Assembly (NCBI RefSeq): GCF_000482385.1
Contig: NZ_AXVD01000010.1
Span: 1 to 64,000, forward strand
Length of the DNA: 64,000 nucleotides
From: Nocardia sp. CNY236
GTDB lineage: Bacteria; Actinomycetota; Actinomycetes; Mycobacteriales; Mycobacteriaceae
Direction of reading: 5' to 3'
Shown: positions 39,701 through 48,536 of the stretch, one piece after another
Layout: every line of letters begins with the position of its first letter
Numbering within the stretch: the first letter of the stretch is position 1
The notes under the pieces: generated by a model
Seen by the model: the letters and a program-made list of their open reading frames with translations, nothing else
Database searches by the model: none
What the model was told of the DNA's origin: nothing
Program-made: the position numbers and the translations under genes

Positions 39701-40895
39701 ACAGCCGGTGGTCCAGATCGTCGAACAGTTGCGTGCCGAGCCGCTGCGCCCGTTCGGCGAAGGTCACCGCCGCACCGGGGCGCACCTCGAGCAGGGTGAC
39801 CGAGGTGAAGTCACCGATCAGGGCGGGCACGTCCGCGTGCAGCGGCAGGCGGTTCAGCAGGGTCAGGTTCAGGGTGAAATCCGTTCGCCTCGACCACATT
39901 CCGATGACCTCGGCGTAAGCGGCGAGCACGGCACCCGACGCGGTGACCCCGGCCACGCCCGCGCGTTGCTTGAACGCCGCCCAGTCCGCGGGCGCCAGAT
40001 GCAACACCCGGCGGGCGAAGGTGGGGCGCGCGTCCTCGTGCGAGGACACAGGCAGCTCGGGGGCCGGTGGCAGGTCATCGACCCGGTTCAGCCAGTAGTC
40101 CCGGTCCTGCTGATACTTCGCCGTGTCGCGGATGCCGCGTTCGGCGACGACGTAGTCACGGAACGAGATCTCGGTCTCGGACAGCGGATAATCCGGGTCG
40201 CGCTCGAGCAGTTCGATCTGGTCGAGCAGCATCGAGATGCTCGCCCAGTCGGCGAGCAGGAAGTCCACCGATACGTGCAGTACGGCCCCATCGGGTGTGC
40301 GGGTCAGGCGCAACTCGAACAGCGGCCACCGGCTGGTGTCGATCTGCTGATGCCCCAGCTCGTCCCGGACCGTGGTGAGAAAGCGCTCCACGCTCGTGGC
40401 CTCGCTCATCCGCAGATCGGTGTAGGCGATCCGGTAGGGCGGGACCTCGGGCAGCACCCGCTGGGAGCCGTCCTCGTCGATGACCGCGCGCAGCATGTCG
40501 TGCCGGGCGATCAGGCGGTTCCAGGCCCGCTCGAGCCGCACCGGGTCGAGGTCGTCGTACTCGACCTCGACATACATGTGGCACGCGATGCCGCCGTAGG
40601 CGTATCGATGCCGACGGCCCATCAGGTAAGCGGTCTGTACGTCGGTGAGCGGGAACGGCTCGTGTGCGTTCGCGGCGTCGGCCGTCACGACGGGCAAGCC
40701 GGTGCTGCGCAGCACGTCCAGGATCGCGGGCTTGTGCGCGCGCAGCACGGCCACGCGCTCACCGGTCATCACGCCCTTCGGCGCCCGGAACCGGAGAACG
40801 CCGGATTCCTCCCACAACTGGACCCCGGCCTTGCTCAACTCGGCGATCAGTTCCTGTGGGCTCCGCTGCGCGGTGGTCAGTGTCGTCTCGCTCAT
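36750..40895 (-). CDS. NRPS, docking-Cy-A(Cys)-T-degenerate TE
   Basis: A 1381-residue terminal NRPS. An N-terminal TubC-like docking segment (residues ~12-62) is followed by a heterocyclization domain with DFLLADWAS near residue 210 (DxxxxDxxS, making thiazoline rings). The A domain has YTSGSTGTPKG near 675, and its pocket D-L-Y-N-L-S-L-I-W is the cysteine code. The carrier ([10 protein letters not shown]) is near 1065, and an alpha/beta-hydrolase domain covers ~1130-1381. In that last domain the nucleophile motif GxSxG reads GYGST, and the region where the catalytic histidine belongs reads QPSDGATM, so it is probably inactive. ATG 40895 overlaps the upstream NRPS stop by ATGA. Open frame upstream to 42185 lies inside the other NRPS and is not used. 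Confidence 0.94.
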   Translation of the reverse strand: MSETTLTTAQRSPQELIAELSKAGVQLWEESGVLRFRAPKGVMTGERVAVLRAHKPAILDVLRSTGLPVVTADAANAHEPFPLTDVQTAYLMGRRHRYAYGGIACHMYVEVEYDDLDPVRLERAWNRLIARHDMLRAVIDEDGSQRVLPEVPPYRIAYTDLRMSEATSVERFLTTVRDELGHQQIDTSRWPLFELRLTRTPDGAVLHVSVDFLLADWASISMLLDQIELLERDPDYPLSETEISFRDYVVAERGIRDTAKYQQDRDYWLNRVDDLPPAPELPVSSHEDARPTFARRVLHLAPADWAAFKQRAGVAGVTASGAVLAAYAEVIGMWSRRTDFTLNLTLLNRLPLHADVPALIGDFTSVTLLEVRPGAAVTFAERAQRLGTQLFDDLDHRLFSGIEVIREVARRRRQDEALMPVVFTGSIGLESGTAEPSRGRLGYGISQTPQVWIDCQALERDNALQLNWDVRTEVFPDGMVDDMFVAFEELLGRLAREDGAWQSAAPVTLPRAQARRRAEANATMGPIPNQLLHEPVLAAARRHADRVAVVDSAGGHTYRELAERAGAFAAALTGAGLAPGDIVAVELDKGFDQIAAVLGALVAGGAYLPLDRGNPQVRRDRILIDSGACFVLGARAAGEVPDSVVYLGADAVAAAAPIQPVTWREPDQLAYVIYTSGSTGTPKGVMVSHRAAANTVADICERFAVTAEDRVLGLANLGFDLSVYDIVGALGVGATLVLPDPARRGDPGHWVELVEHYGITVWNSVPAQLQMVSHYLSSNPGIELSSLRLALLSGDWIPVTLPDEIRSRIPGLRLISLGGATEAAIWSIHYPIEDVDPAATSIPYGFPLRNQTFHVYDQELRDRPDWVPGELYIGGIGVALGYRNDPERTEQRFPRHPVTGATLYRTGDYGRYLPSGAIEFLGREDDQIKIRGHRIELAEVEAAVLSHPAVSGAVVLVDGTETVRRRLVAFVAVTEPVDELGLAGYLRDLLPGYMCPSEIHSLEAIPVTANGKVDRAALATRLRGQATVEPVGDDQPKAGLEATLAQLWTEVLGVERVGRTDDFFALGGNSLLSTQLVATMRDRVPEAAGMYFDTLVRELLPEPTVAAMARYLASTAETVVAEQASRKIVSPLVVLGKGVEEPVVVLVHDGTGKFYNFAELPTLLDPNRKAVGLTAGDADTYLRTGADQLIERRAAAYARLIRAEGTERVQVAGYGSTALLALELALELTTAGTAVERVVLVDPYRITDTVRDDAELEYLFAKEIGVDPESVGYPSTLAQVAGHRWTSTSAERLAAIGASVRIATDITTARRYDIFCATVEALREHRVEPYAGEVVVIGSAPEPQLAGLVDELSGLLGDLVVQPSDGATMKVLAALLNGTRV

Positions 40896-43800
40896 ATCGT
40901 GCCGTCCTCCATGGAATCGTCGAGTTGGGCCGAGATCAGGTCGGCGACCGCTGCCACGGTCGGCTCCGCGAACATCTGCCGCAGCGCCAGGATCACGCCG
41001 AACCTGCGGCGCACCGCCTCGGCGAAATGTGTTGCCGTCAAACTGTCGCCGCCGATCGCGAAGAAATTCGTCCGTCTGCTGAGGTCGGCGCCCGCAGCGG
41101 GCAGCAGTGCCGTCCACAGCTCGACCACCGCGGCCTCGACGTCGGTGCGTGGCGGTTCGCCCGACTGTTCGTCGGACTGTCCCGCCGAATCGAGCAGCCG
41201 GCTCACCCGGGCACGGTCGACCTTGTCGCGCGCGCTCAGCGGCAGCAGCGGCAGCACGGTCAATTGCTCGGGCACCATGTAGCCGGGTACCGCAGCGCGC
41301 AGCCCGGCCAGTACCTGCTCGACATCGAGCACCGGCCGGTCGGCGGTGGTGCGCGCGGCGAGCAGCAGTAGCGCAGAGTCGTCGCGCTCGACGATCTCGA
41401 GCTCGGCCAGGTCGGCCGCGGTGAGTACCTCGGTCCACCGGTCCCGGTCGAGCATCGGACTCCGCCGGGTGCCGCCGAAGCCACGCTCGAGCACCGCGGC
41501 GGTCAGCAGCCCGATCGGCGCCAGCTCGCTGTGCTCGAGGCCGAGCAGCAGCCCGCGCGGTGCGAGCAGTTCGGCCGCTTCCAGCGCACCGTCGATCGGG
41601 TCGCGGTACCGGTGCAGCGCGACGACCGTGACCACGACGTCGAACTGGTTGCGCAGGTCGGCGGGCAACAATCCACCCGACATCATGCGGAACGACCGCG
41701 GGTGCGCGAACCCGTCGAGCCGCTGTTCGGCGAGCTGCAGCAACCGCGGCGAGGCGTCGAGGAGAGTCAGCTCGACATCGTCCGCGCCGAGACCGCTCAG
41801 CAGGTGCCAGGCGGCCATACCGGTCCGGCAGCCGAGTTCGGCCACTCGGACAGGCCGGCCGAGCTGGGCAACCAGCGCGCTGATCGAGCGCGCGATCCGC
41901 GCGATCGCGGCCGCGACATCCGGCTGACCGGACACCAGCGCCTCCGGCGCCAGCACCGGATCCTCGATCAGTGACAGCGGCGAGCGGTCCCCGCATAGGA
42001 TCTCCGCGAGATCGGCTTCGGCGGCCACCAGGCGCTGTGCCACCGGATGCAACACCGTCCCCTCGGCGGCGGCCACGTTCGCCGTCCAGGTGGCCGGATC
42101 GATGACCTCGCCCCAGCGTGCGCCCGGCGCGAAACGTCCCGCGTCCGCGGTGATCACGTCCCGCTCGACGAGCCAGTCCAGCCACAGCCGCAGCAGGTCA
42201 CCGAAGTCCTCGGCGATCCCGGCGGTGGCCGCGATCTCGTCCACCGAGGCGGGCCCGGTCAGACCGGCGGCGAGCAGAGCCGCGATCCGCGCCTCCACGA
42301 TCGCCGCCTCGACCCCGAGGCCGGGCATGCGCACGTCGTTGTCCAGCTCCTCGGCGAGCACCCGCTCCACCGCGGCCATCCCGTCGACCGCGACCGGAGC
42401 TCCCCGGTGCGTGGCGGTGATCGCCGCGGCAAGCCTGCGGTGTGCGCCGGTCCCGATCGTGGTCACCACGGCATCATCGACGTGCGGATGCGCCGCCAGC
42501 GCGGATTCGATCTCGCCCAGCTCGATCCGGTGCCCACGCACCTTGACCTGGTGATCGCTGCGGCCGAGAAACTCGAGCGTGCCGTCCGGCCGGAACCGGG
42601 CGATGTCACCGCTGCGGTACCAGCGCCTGCCCTGCCACGTCACGAATTTGTCCGCGGTCTTCGCCGGGTCGCCCCGGTAGCCCGCTGCCAGGCAGACCCC
42701 GCCGACCCACAGTTCGCCAGGCACCCAGTCGGGGCAGTCGCGTCCCCGCGCGTCGACCACCCGGTGACACTGGTTGCGCAGGGCCCTGCCGTAGGGGATG
42801 GACTTCCAGTCCGGGTCCATCTCGGTGACTTCGTAGGCGTTGGACCAGATCGCGGTCTCCGTCGGACCGCCCAGCGCGACGAACCGGCCTTCGGTGCTGC
42901 GGGCGCGATAGCGCACCGGCAGGTCCATCCCGATCCAGTCGCCCGCGAGCAGCACCAGTCGGATCGAATCCGGTTCCCCGTCGGCCTCGGCGGCGGTCAG
43001 GTACATGTCGAACAGAGCGGGCACGCTGTTCCACACCGTCACCCCGTGCTGACTGACCAGTTCCACCCAGCGGCGCGCCTCGCGCCGGTCCTGCTCATCG
43101 AGCATGACCAGCGAGCCGCCGAAGGAGATCAACCCGAACAGGTCGTAGACCGACAGATCGAAATCGGCCGCCGACAGCGCCAGTGCCCGGTCCGCAGGTC
43201 CGACGCCGAAACGTTCGTTGATGTCCTCGATCGTGTTGACCGCCGCCCGGTGCCCGACCTCGACCCCCTTGGGGCGCCCGGTCGACCCGGAGGTGAAGAT
43301 CACGTACGCGGACGCATCCGAGGCGAGGTCGACCGGACCTGCCAGCGCTTCGCCCCCGGGCGACCTCGGCGAGATCGTGCGCGTTCCGGCCGGCCAGTCC
43401 GGCTCGTCGGTCACTACCCAGCACACCCCGACCGAGTCGTACATCCCGGCCCGGCGCAGCACCGGCTGGTCGACACCGACAGGCACATAGATCCCGCCCG
43501 CCGCCAGCACACCGAGGATCGCCGCCACCTGGTCGACCCCCTTGGGCATGGTCACCCCGACCAGCTCGCCGCGCGCCACCCCCTCGGCGACCAGTCCCCC
43601 GGCGATCCGCAGCGCCCGCTGCGCCAGGTCCGCGTAGGACACCTGGTCACCGTCGGCGGTCACCAGGGCCACCCGGTCCGGCTCTCGCCGGGCCCAGTCG
43701 AAGAAGCCGCCGTGTAGCGGCCTGCCGCTCTCCACACGCGGCACCGGCGCCGAGGCACGAACCGGTAGGGCGACCGGAATCGCCGCGGCCCAATCCCCGG

Positions 43801-46800
43801 TGACGAGCCAGTCCAGCGCGGCGCGGTAGGTGGCGAACATCTGGTCGATCACGCCGTCGGCGAAGAGTCCTTCGACGAAATCCCAGCTCACCCCGACACC
43901 GTCGGCGTATTCACGCACCTGCAGGTCCAGTGACACCTGCGGGGTGTGCGAGATGTCCCACGAGGTGTCGCCGTAGGGGGTTCTGCTGCCGGTGTTCACC
44001 CCGTCCAGCACGCCGAGGGCGCTGGTGAAGACCACCGGCCTGCTCGCCTCGGCCGCACCGGCGCGGCGCGCGAGTTCACGCAGCGCCCAGGTCGCGGAGA
44101 CGGCCTGATGATCGAGACCGCGCCACATCTGTTCCTGCACGCCGCGGGCCCGCACGACCAGCCCGGACCCGGGTTCGGGGTCGTAGGCCACCAGCAGCAG
44201 TGAGGTGAACTCGCCGAGGATGCTGTCGACGTCGGGATGCACGGGACTGCGCTGGAACGTGGTCAGCGTGAGGGTCATGTCCGGCCGCGCGCACCAAGCC
44301 CCGAGAACCTCGGCGTAGCAGGCGAGCAACAGCGCCGAGGGGGTGACCTCGTGTGCCCTGGCCCGCTCGGTGATCCGTGCCCAACTCACCTGGTCTACGA
44401 AGGTCTCGCGGCGGGCGAATCGCGGCTCCTCGATACGCGCGGGATCGACCGCCATCGGCAGCTCGGGCGGCGGTGGCAGCCGGTCGATCAGCGCCAGCCA
44501 GTACTCCCGGGCCGCGGCCACGGCCGCCGGGCTCGGGCAGGTATTGCGCTCGTAGTCGCGGAAGCTGATCCCGACAGGCCGCAACGCCGCCGCCGGATCC
44601 TGGTATAGCGTCTCGATTTCCGCGAGCAGGATGAAGATGCTGAGTGCGTCGACGATCAGGTTGTCGAGATTGACACCGACCCGCACGCGGCCGCCGTAGC
44701 GCACGGCCCGCACATCGAACAGCGGCCACACCGTCGGATCGAAGGTGTGGTGCGCCATCTCCTCGCGCATCGCGGCCAGGACCGCCTCCGCCTCGACCTC
44801 CTCGGGTTCGGCCACCGGGATGACGAAGCGACCGACCTCGGGCAGCACCCATTGCCGCTCGTTGCCGTCGAAGACCGTCCGCATCATGTCGTGCCGCGCG
44901 ATGACGGTGTTCCAGGCCTGCTCGAGCCGCCCGAGATCGATGTTCTCGCCGTCGAATTCGGTGTAGTAGTGACAGCCGATACCGCCGAGGGTGAATTCCG
45001 GTCTGCGGCCGATGAGATAGGCGCGCTGCACGTCGGTCACCGGAAAGGGCTCGAAGCGGCCGTCCGGGTCAGGCGCGAAACCGGTCAGCAGGGTATCGGC
45101 GAAGTGCAGGGTCTCGGCGAAGTCGGCCAACGTGGGGTTGGCGAACAGGCCACGCAGCTCCGCGCCGGCGATCCCCGCCGCGCTCAGCCGCGCGACCAGC
45201 CGCGTTCCGATGAGACTGTCACCGCCGCACCGGAAGAAGTTGTCCGCTCGAGTAGCCTGCTCGACCGGCAACAGCTCGGTCCACAGCTCGGCCAGAGCCT
45301 TCTCCATCGCGCTGCGCGGCGGCTCGCCCGGCTCCTCGGCAGTCTGTCGCAGCCGGGCCAGGTCGGCGGCCACCGCGGCCCGGTCCACCTTGCCGTTGGC
45401 CGTCAGCGGCAGCGCGCCGATCACCGCGAAGCGCTCGGGAATCATGTGCGCGGGCAGGCGGTCGGCGAGCCATCCCGAGAGGGTGTCGGCACCGAGCTGC
45501 GTCGCGCCGACGAGAGTGACGGCCGCCGCGAGCCTGCGGTGCGCGCCCGCGCCGATCGTCGTCGCAATCGCCCGCTCGATCCCCGGGTGCGCTTCCAGCG
45601 CGGTCTCGATCTCGCCCAGCTCGATGCGATGCCCACGCACCTTGACCTGATGGTCGGTGCGGCCGAGGAATTCCAGGCAGCCGTCCGGCCGGAACCGGCC
45701 GAGGTCGCCGGTCCGGTACCAGCGGGCGCTGTGCGCCCACACGAACTTCTCGGCAGTCTTGGCCGCGTCTGCGAGATAGCCGTCGGCGAGCCCGACGCCA
45801 CCGATCCACAGTTCACCCACGACCCAGTCCGGGCAGTCGCGCCCCGCCGCGTCGACCACGCGATAGCACTGGTTGCGCAGCGCGAATCCGTACGGGATCG
45901 ACCGCCAGTCCGGCTCGATCCGGTCGACCTCGAATGCGTTCGACCAGATCGCGGCTTCGGTGGCCCCGCCGAGCGCGACGAATCGGCCGTCCGGGCGCCG
46001 CTCGCGGTAGCGCCCCGGCAGATCCAGGCCGACCCAGTCGCCCGACACCAGCACCAGCCGGATGGATTCGGGCTCCGGATCGGTTTGCGCCACTGTAAGA
46101 TACATGTCGAACAGAGCGGGCACACTGTTCCAGACCGTCACGTGATGACGGCGGCACAGCCGCACCCAACGACGTGCTTCCCTGCGGTCGGCCTCCTCGA
46201 TCAGCACCAGCGCACCGCCGACCCCGAGCAGTCCGAACATGTCGAACACCGAGAGGTCGAAATCCGCCGCCGACACCGCGAGCGCCCGGTCCCCGGCACC
46301 GATCCCGTAGCACTCGGTGATGTCGTGCACGGTGTTGGCCGCGGCCTGGTGCGAGATCTGCACGCCCTTGGGCTGTCCCGTCGATCCGGAGGTGAAGATC
46401 ACGTACGCCGCGACGCCGACACCGATGTCCACCGGCGCGGCCAGCGGCGGCAGATGCGCCGCCGCCGACGGTGTCAGCACCTCGACCCCGGACGGCAGGC
46501 CCTCGCCCGCGTCCTCGGCGAGCACCAAGCGCACCTGGGCCGAGCCGAAGATCTGCGCGCGCCGGGCGGCCGGCTGATCGACACCCACCGGCACATAGGC
46601 GGCGCCTGCCGCGAGCACGCCCAGGATCGCGGTGATCTGGCCTGGCCCCTTTGGCATCGTCACGCCGACGAGATCTCCGGGGCGCACACCACCTGCGACC
46701 AATGCCGCGGCGATCCGCAGGGCCGACTCGGCCAGCACGCCGTAGGTCAACTCCCCGTCGGTATCCCAGAGCAGCGCGGGCCGGTCCGGCTCGACCGCGG

Positions 46801-48505
46801 CCCGGCGGAAGAACTCCGTGTGCAGCAACGTGCCCGGCTCTGGCCCGTCCGTTGCCCCCACCACGCCCCGTACCACCTGCTGGAACTGCGGCAGCTCGAT
46901 CGGCACCGGTGTCGACCAGTCGGCGGTACCCAGCCAGTCCAGCACCGCGCAGTAGGCGTCGAACATGCTCTCCACGACGCCTTCGGGGAACAGCTCAGAG
47001 ACGAAGTCCCAGTTCAGATAGAGCCCGCCGTCCATCTCCATGAGCTGGTGGTCGAGCCACACCTGCGGCGTCTGCGACACCATGAAGCCCAGTTCGCCGA
47101 AGGCGTCGCGGAATTGCGCGCCGAGTAGATCCCCACTGTTGAGGTTGCTGGCGAAAACCACGGGCGCGCCGGCATGTCCGTCACCGTGACGGGCGAGCTC
47201 GCGCAGGACGTCCAGGCCGGAGTACGCGGTATGGGAGACGTCGGACTGGAATCGGCGCTGGGTATCGCGGACCCGCTCGGCGAATCCGGCCGCGCCCAGG
47301 TCGACATCGAGCAGGATCAGGTTGGTGAAGTCGGCGATCATCCCGGACACCTCGGGGTGCAGGGTCTGGCGATCGAAGATCGGGACGTTGAGCAGCATCC
47401 GGGAGGTACCGCTCCATCGGCCGAGCACCTCGGCGAACGCGGTCGCGAGCATCATCGACACGGTGACCGCGTGCTCGCGCGCGCGGGCGGCAAGCAGCTG
47501 GTAGGCCTCCGGATCGAGCCAGCGGGCGATCCGACGGAAGTGCGGACGTGTTATCCGGTTGGGTTCGACCGCGAGCGGAAGCGGCGGGGCGGCAGGCAGT
47601 TCCGCCAGCTTCGACAGCCAGTATGCGCGGTCGCGCTCGACGCTGCCTGCGCGCCGCGTCGTCAGCTCCGCGCGGTAGCGCGAGAACGAGTAGCCCGGCG
47701 CCGGCAGTGCTCCGGCACCGTCCCGATATGCCCGTGCGAGGTCGTCGAGGAAGATGTTGAAACTCAACACATCCGCGACCAGCAGGTCGAGTTCGATGTG
47801 CAGTCTGCTCGCGCCGTCGGGCAGCAGCGAGAGCTGGACGTCGAACACCTCGCCCTGCTCGACCGCCAGCTTGCGATGGGAGAGCGTCTCACGCAGGCGG
47901 ATCAGCTCGGTGGTGGCATCGTCGGTCGCGCGCAGGTCGTGGACCCGCAGGCTGTGCCCGGTGGGAGGCGGGGTGATCTGCTGGGTTCCGTCACTCTGGA
48001 TCCGCACCCGCAGCATTGCGTGCCGGTCAGCCACCGCGCAGATCGCGGCCGCCAGCAGCGTGGGATCGACTCCGGTGCCGTCGATTTCGAGGTAGACGTG
48101 GCAGCCGACGCCGCCCAGCGGCTGATCGTCGCCACGACCGACCCAGTAGGCGTGCTGAATCGGGCTCAGTTCGAACGGAGCGGTCTCGTCGACGACGACG
48201 ACCGCGTGCGCCACGGCATCGACCCTTCGGCTCGACACCAGCTCCCACCAGTCGTGGACCGTCGGGCGTTCGAACAGGTCCGCGAACCTCACGCCGAGGC
48301 CCTTGCGGTTCCACGACTCGACCACCCGCATCACCCGCAGCGAGTCGATGCCCGCCTCGATCAGGTTCTCCGCCGCGTCGATGTCGGCCGGCACTTCGCC
48401 GAGCAGCTGAGCGACGAGCAGCACGAGATCGTGCTCGCTGTCGGGAATCCTCGTATCGGCTGTCACATCGACGGCTACCTGCGGTACAGATCCGTGCAAC
48501 ACCAT
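40892..48505 (-). CDS. NRPS, ArCP-Cy-A(Cys)-T-Cy-A(Cys)[MT-like]-T
   Basis: A 2537-residue synthetase that starts an aryl-thiazoline chain. The N-terminal aryl carrier protein (EAGIDSLRVM near residue 55) accepts the aromatic acid. Cy1 has DLLVADVLS near 240. A1 has FTSGSTGQPKG near 700 and pocket D-L-F-N-V-S-L-I-W. T1 is FRCGGDSLIG near 1095. Cy2 has DNLIVDALS near 1280. A2 has FTSGSTGRPKG near 1735 and pocket D-L-Y-N-L-A-L-I-W. A methyltransferase-like insert with VAELGCRTGMAAW lies near 2220, between A8 and A10, and T2 (IGGDSLTATH) is near 2485. Both A domains read as cysteine. The insert occupies the position of the PchF methyltransferase and the PchE epimerase-like domain, so it may methylate or epimerize. 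ATG 48505 follows GGGAG. Confidence 0.94.
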   Translation of the reverse strand: MVLHGSVPQVAVDVTADTRIPDSEHDLVLLVAQLLGEVPADIDAAENLIEAGIDSLRVMRVVESWNRKGLGVRFADLFERPTVHDWWELVSSRRVDAVAHAVVVVDETAPFELSPIQHAYWVGRGDDQPLGGVGCHVYLEIDGTGVDPTLLAAAICAVADRHAMLRVRIQSDGTQQITPPPTGHSLRVHDLRATDDATTELIRLRETLSHRKLAVEQGEVFDVQLSLLPDGASRLHIELDLLVADVLSFNIFLDDLARAYRDGAGALPAPGYSFSRYRAELTTRRAGSVERDRAYWLSKLAELPAAPPLPLAVEPNRITRPHFRRIARWLDPEAYQLLAARAREHAVTVSMMLATAFAEVLGRWSGTSRMLLNVPIFDRQTLHPEVSGMIADFTNLILLDVDLGAAGFAERVRDTQRRFQSDVSHTAYSGLDVLRELARHGDGHAGAPVVFASNLNSGDLLGAQFRDAFGELGFMVSQTPQVWLDHQLMEMDGGLYLNWDFVSELFPEGVVESMFDAYCAVLDWLGTADWSTPVPIELPQFQQVVRGVVGATDGPEPGTLLHTEFFRRAAVEPDRPALLWDTDGELTYGVLAESALRIAAALVAGGVRPGDLVGVTMPKGPGQITAILGVLAAGAAYVPVGVDQPAARRAQIFGSAQVRLVLAEDAGEGLPSGVEVLTPSAAAHLPPLAAPVDIGVGVAAYVIFTSGSTGQPKGVQISHQAAANTVHDITECYGIGAGDRALAVSAADFDLSVFDMFGLLGVGGALVLIEEADRREARRWVRLCRRHHVTVWNSVPALFDMYLTVAQTDPEPESIRLVLVSGDWVGLDLPGRYRERRPDGRFVALGGATEAAIWSNAFEVDRIEPDWRSIPYGFALRNQCYRVVDAAGRDCPDWVVGELWIGGVGLADGYLADAAKTAEKFVWAHSARWYRTGDLGRFRPDGCLEFLGRTDHQVKVRGHRIELGEIETALEAHPGIERAIATTIGAGAHRRLAAAVTLVGATQLGADTLSGWLADRLPAHMIPERFAVIGALPLTANGKVDRAAVAADLARLRQTAEEPGEPPRSAMEKALAELWTELLPVEQATRADNFFRCGGDSLIGTRLVARLSAAGIAGAELRGLFANPTLADFAETLHFADTLLTGFAPDPDGRFEPFPVTDVQRAYLIGRRPEFTLGGIGCHYYTEFDGENIDLGRLEQAWNTVIARHDMMRTVFDGNERQWVLPEVGRFVIPVAEPEEVEAEAVLAAMREEMAHHTFDPTVWPLFDVRAVRYGGRVRVGVNLDNLIVDALSIFILLAEIETLYQDPAAALRPVGISFRDYERNTCPSPAAVAAAREYWLALIDRLPPPPELPMAVDPARIEEPRFARRETFVDQVSWARITERARAHEVTPSALLLACYAEVLGAWCARPDMTLTLTTFQRSPVHPDVDSILGEFTSLLLVAYDPEPGSGLVVRARGVQEQMWRGLDHQAVSATWALRELARRAGAAEASRPVVFTSALGVLDGVNTGSRTPYGDTSWDISHTPQVSLDLQVREYADGVGVSWDFVEGLFADGVIDQMFATYRAALDWLVTGDWAAAIPVALPVRASAPVPRVESGRPLHGGFFDWARREPDRVALVTADGDQVSYADLAQRALRIAGGLVAEGVARGELVGVTMPKGVDQVAAILGVLAAGGIYVPVGVDQPVLRRAGMYDSVGVCWVVTDEPDWPAGTRTISPRSPGGEALAGPVDLASDASAYVIFTSGSTGRPKGVEVGHRAAVNTIEDINERFGVGPADRALALSAADFDLSVYDLFGLISFGGSLVMLDEQDRREARRWVELVSQHGVTVWNSVPALFDMYLTAAEADGEPDSIRLVLLAGDWIGMDLPVRYRARSTEGRFVALGGPTETAIWSNAYEVTEMDPDWKSIPYGRALRNQCHRVVDARGRDCPDWVPGELWVGGVCLAAGYRGDPAKTADKFVTWQGRRWYRSGDIARFRPDGTLEFLGRSDHQVKVRGHRIELGEIESALAAHPHVDDAVVTTIGTGAHRRLAAAITATHRGAPVAVDGMAAVERVLAEELDNDVRMPGLGVEAAIVEARIAALLAAGLTGPASVDEIAATAGIAEDFGDLLRLWLDWLVERDVITADAGRFAPGARWGEVIDPATWTANVAAAEGTVLHPVAQRLVAAEADLAEILCGDRSPLSLIEDPVLAPEALVSGQPDVAAAIARIARSISALVAQLGRPVRVAELGCRTGMAAWHLLSGLGADDVELTLLDASPRLLQLAEQRLDGFAHPRSFRMMSGGLLPADLRNQFDVVVTVVALHRYRDPIDGALEAAELLAPRGLLLGLEHSELAPIGLLTAAVLERGFGGTRRSPMLDRDRWTEVLTAADLAELEIVERDDSALLLLAARTTADRPVLDVEQVLAGLRAAVPGYMVPEQLTVLPLLPLSARDKVDRARVSRLLDSAGQSDEQSGEPPRTDVEAAVVELWTALLPAAGADLSRRTNFFAIGGDSLTATHFAEAVRRRFGVILALRQMFAEPTVAAVADLISAQLDDSMEDGTI

Positions 48506-48536
48506 GCTTCTCCCACCAATGGATCGTTGTCGAGCA

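Noticed and set aside
37758..41282. A very long plus-strand open frame (over 1100 codons) opposite the NRPS genes, with similar ones at 44747-47128, 23353-25548 and 32003-33877
   Set aside because: They are antisense shadows of high-GC genes. They show arginine/glutamine/histidine-rich composition and no domains, while the minus strand carries clear catalytic motifs throughout.
40896..42185. Upstream extension of the terminal NRPS frame
   Set aside because: It lies inside the coding region of the upstream NRPS in another frame. The ATG at 40895 with ATGA overlap and a docking-domain start is far better supported.
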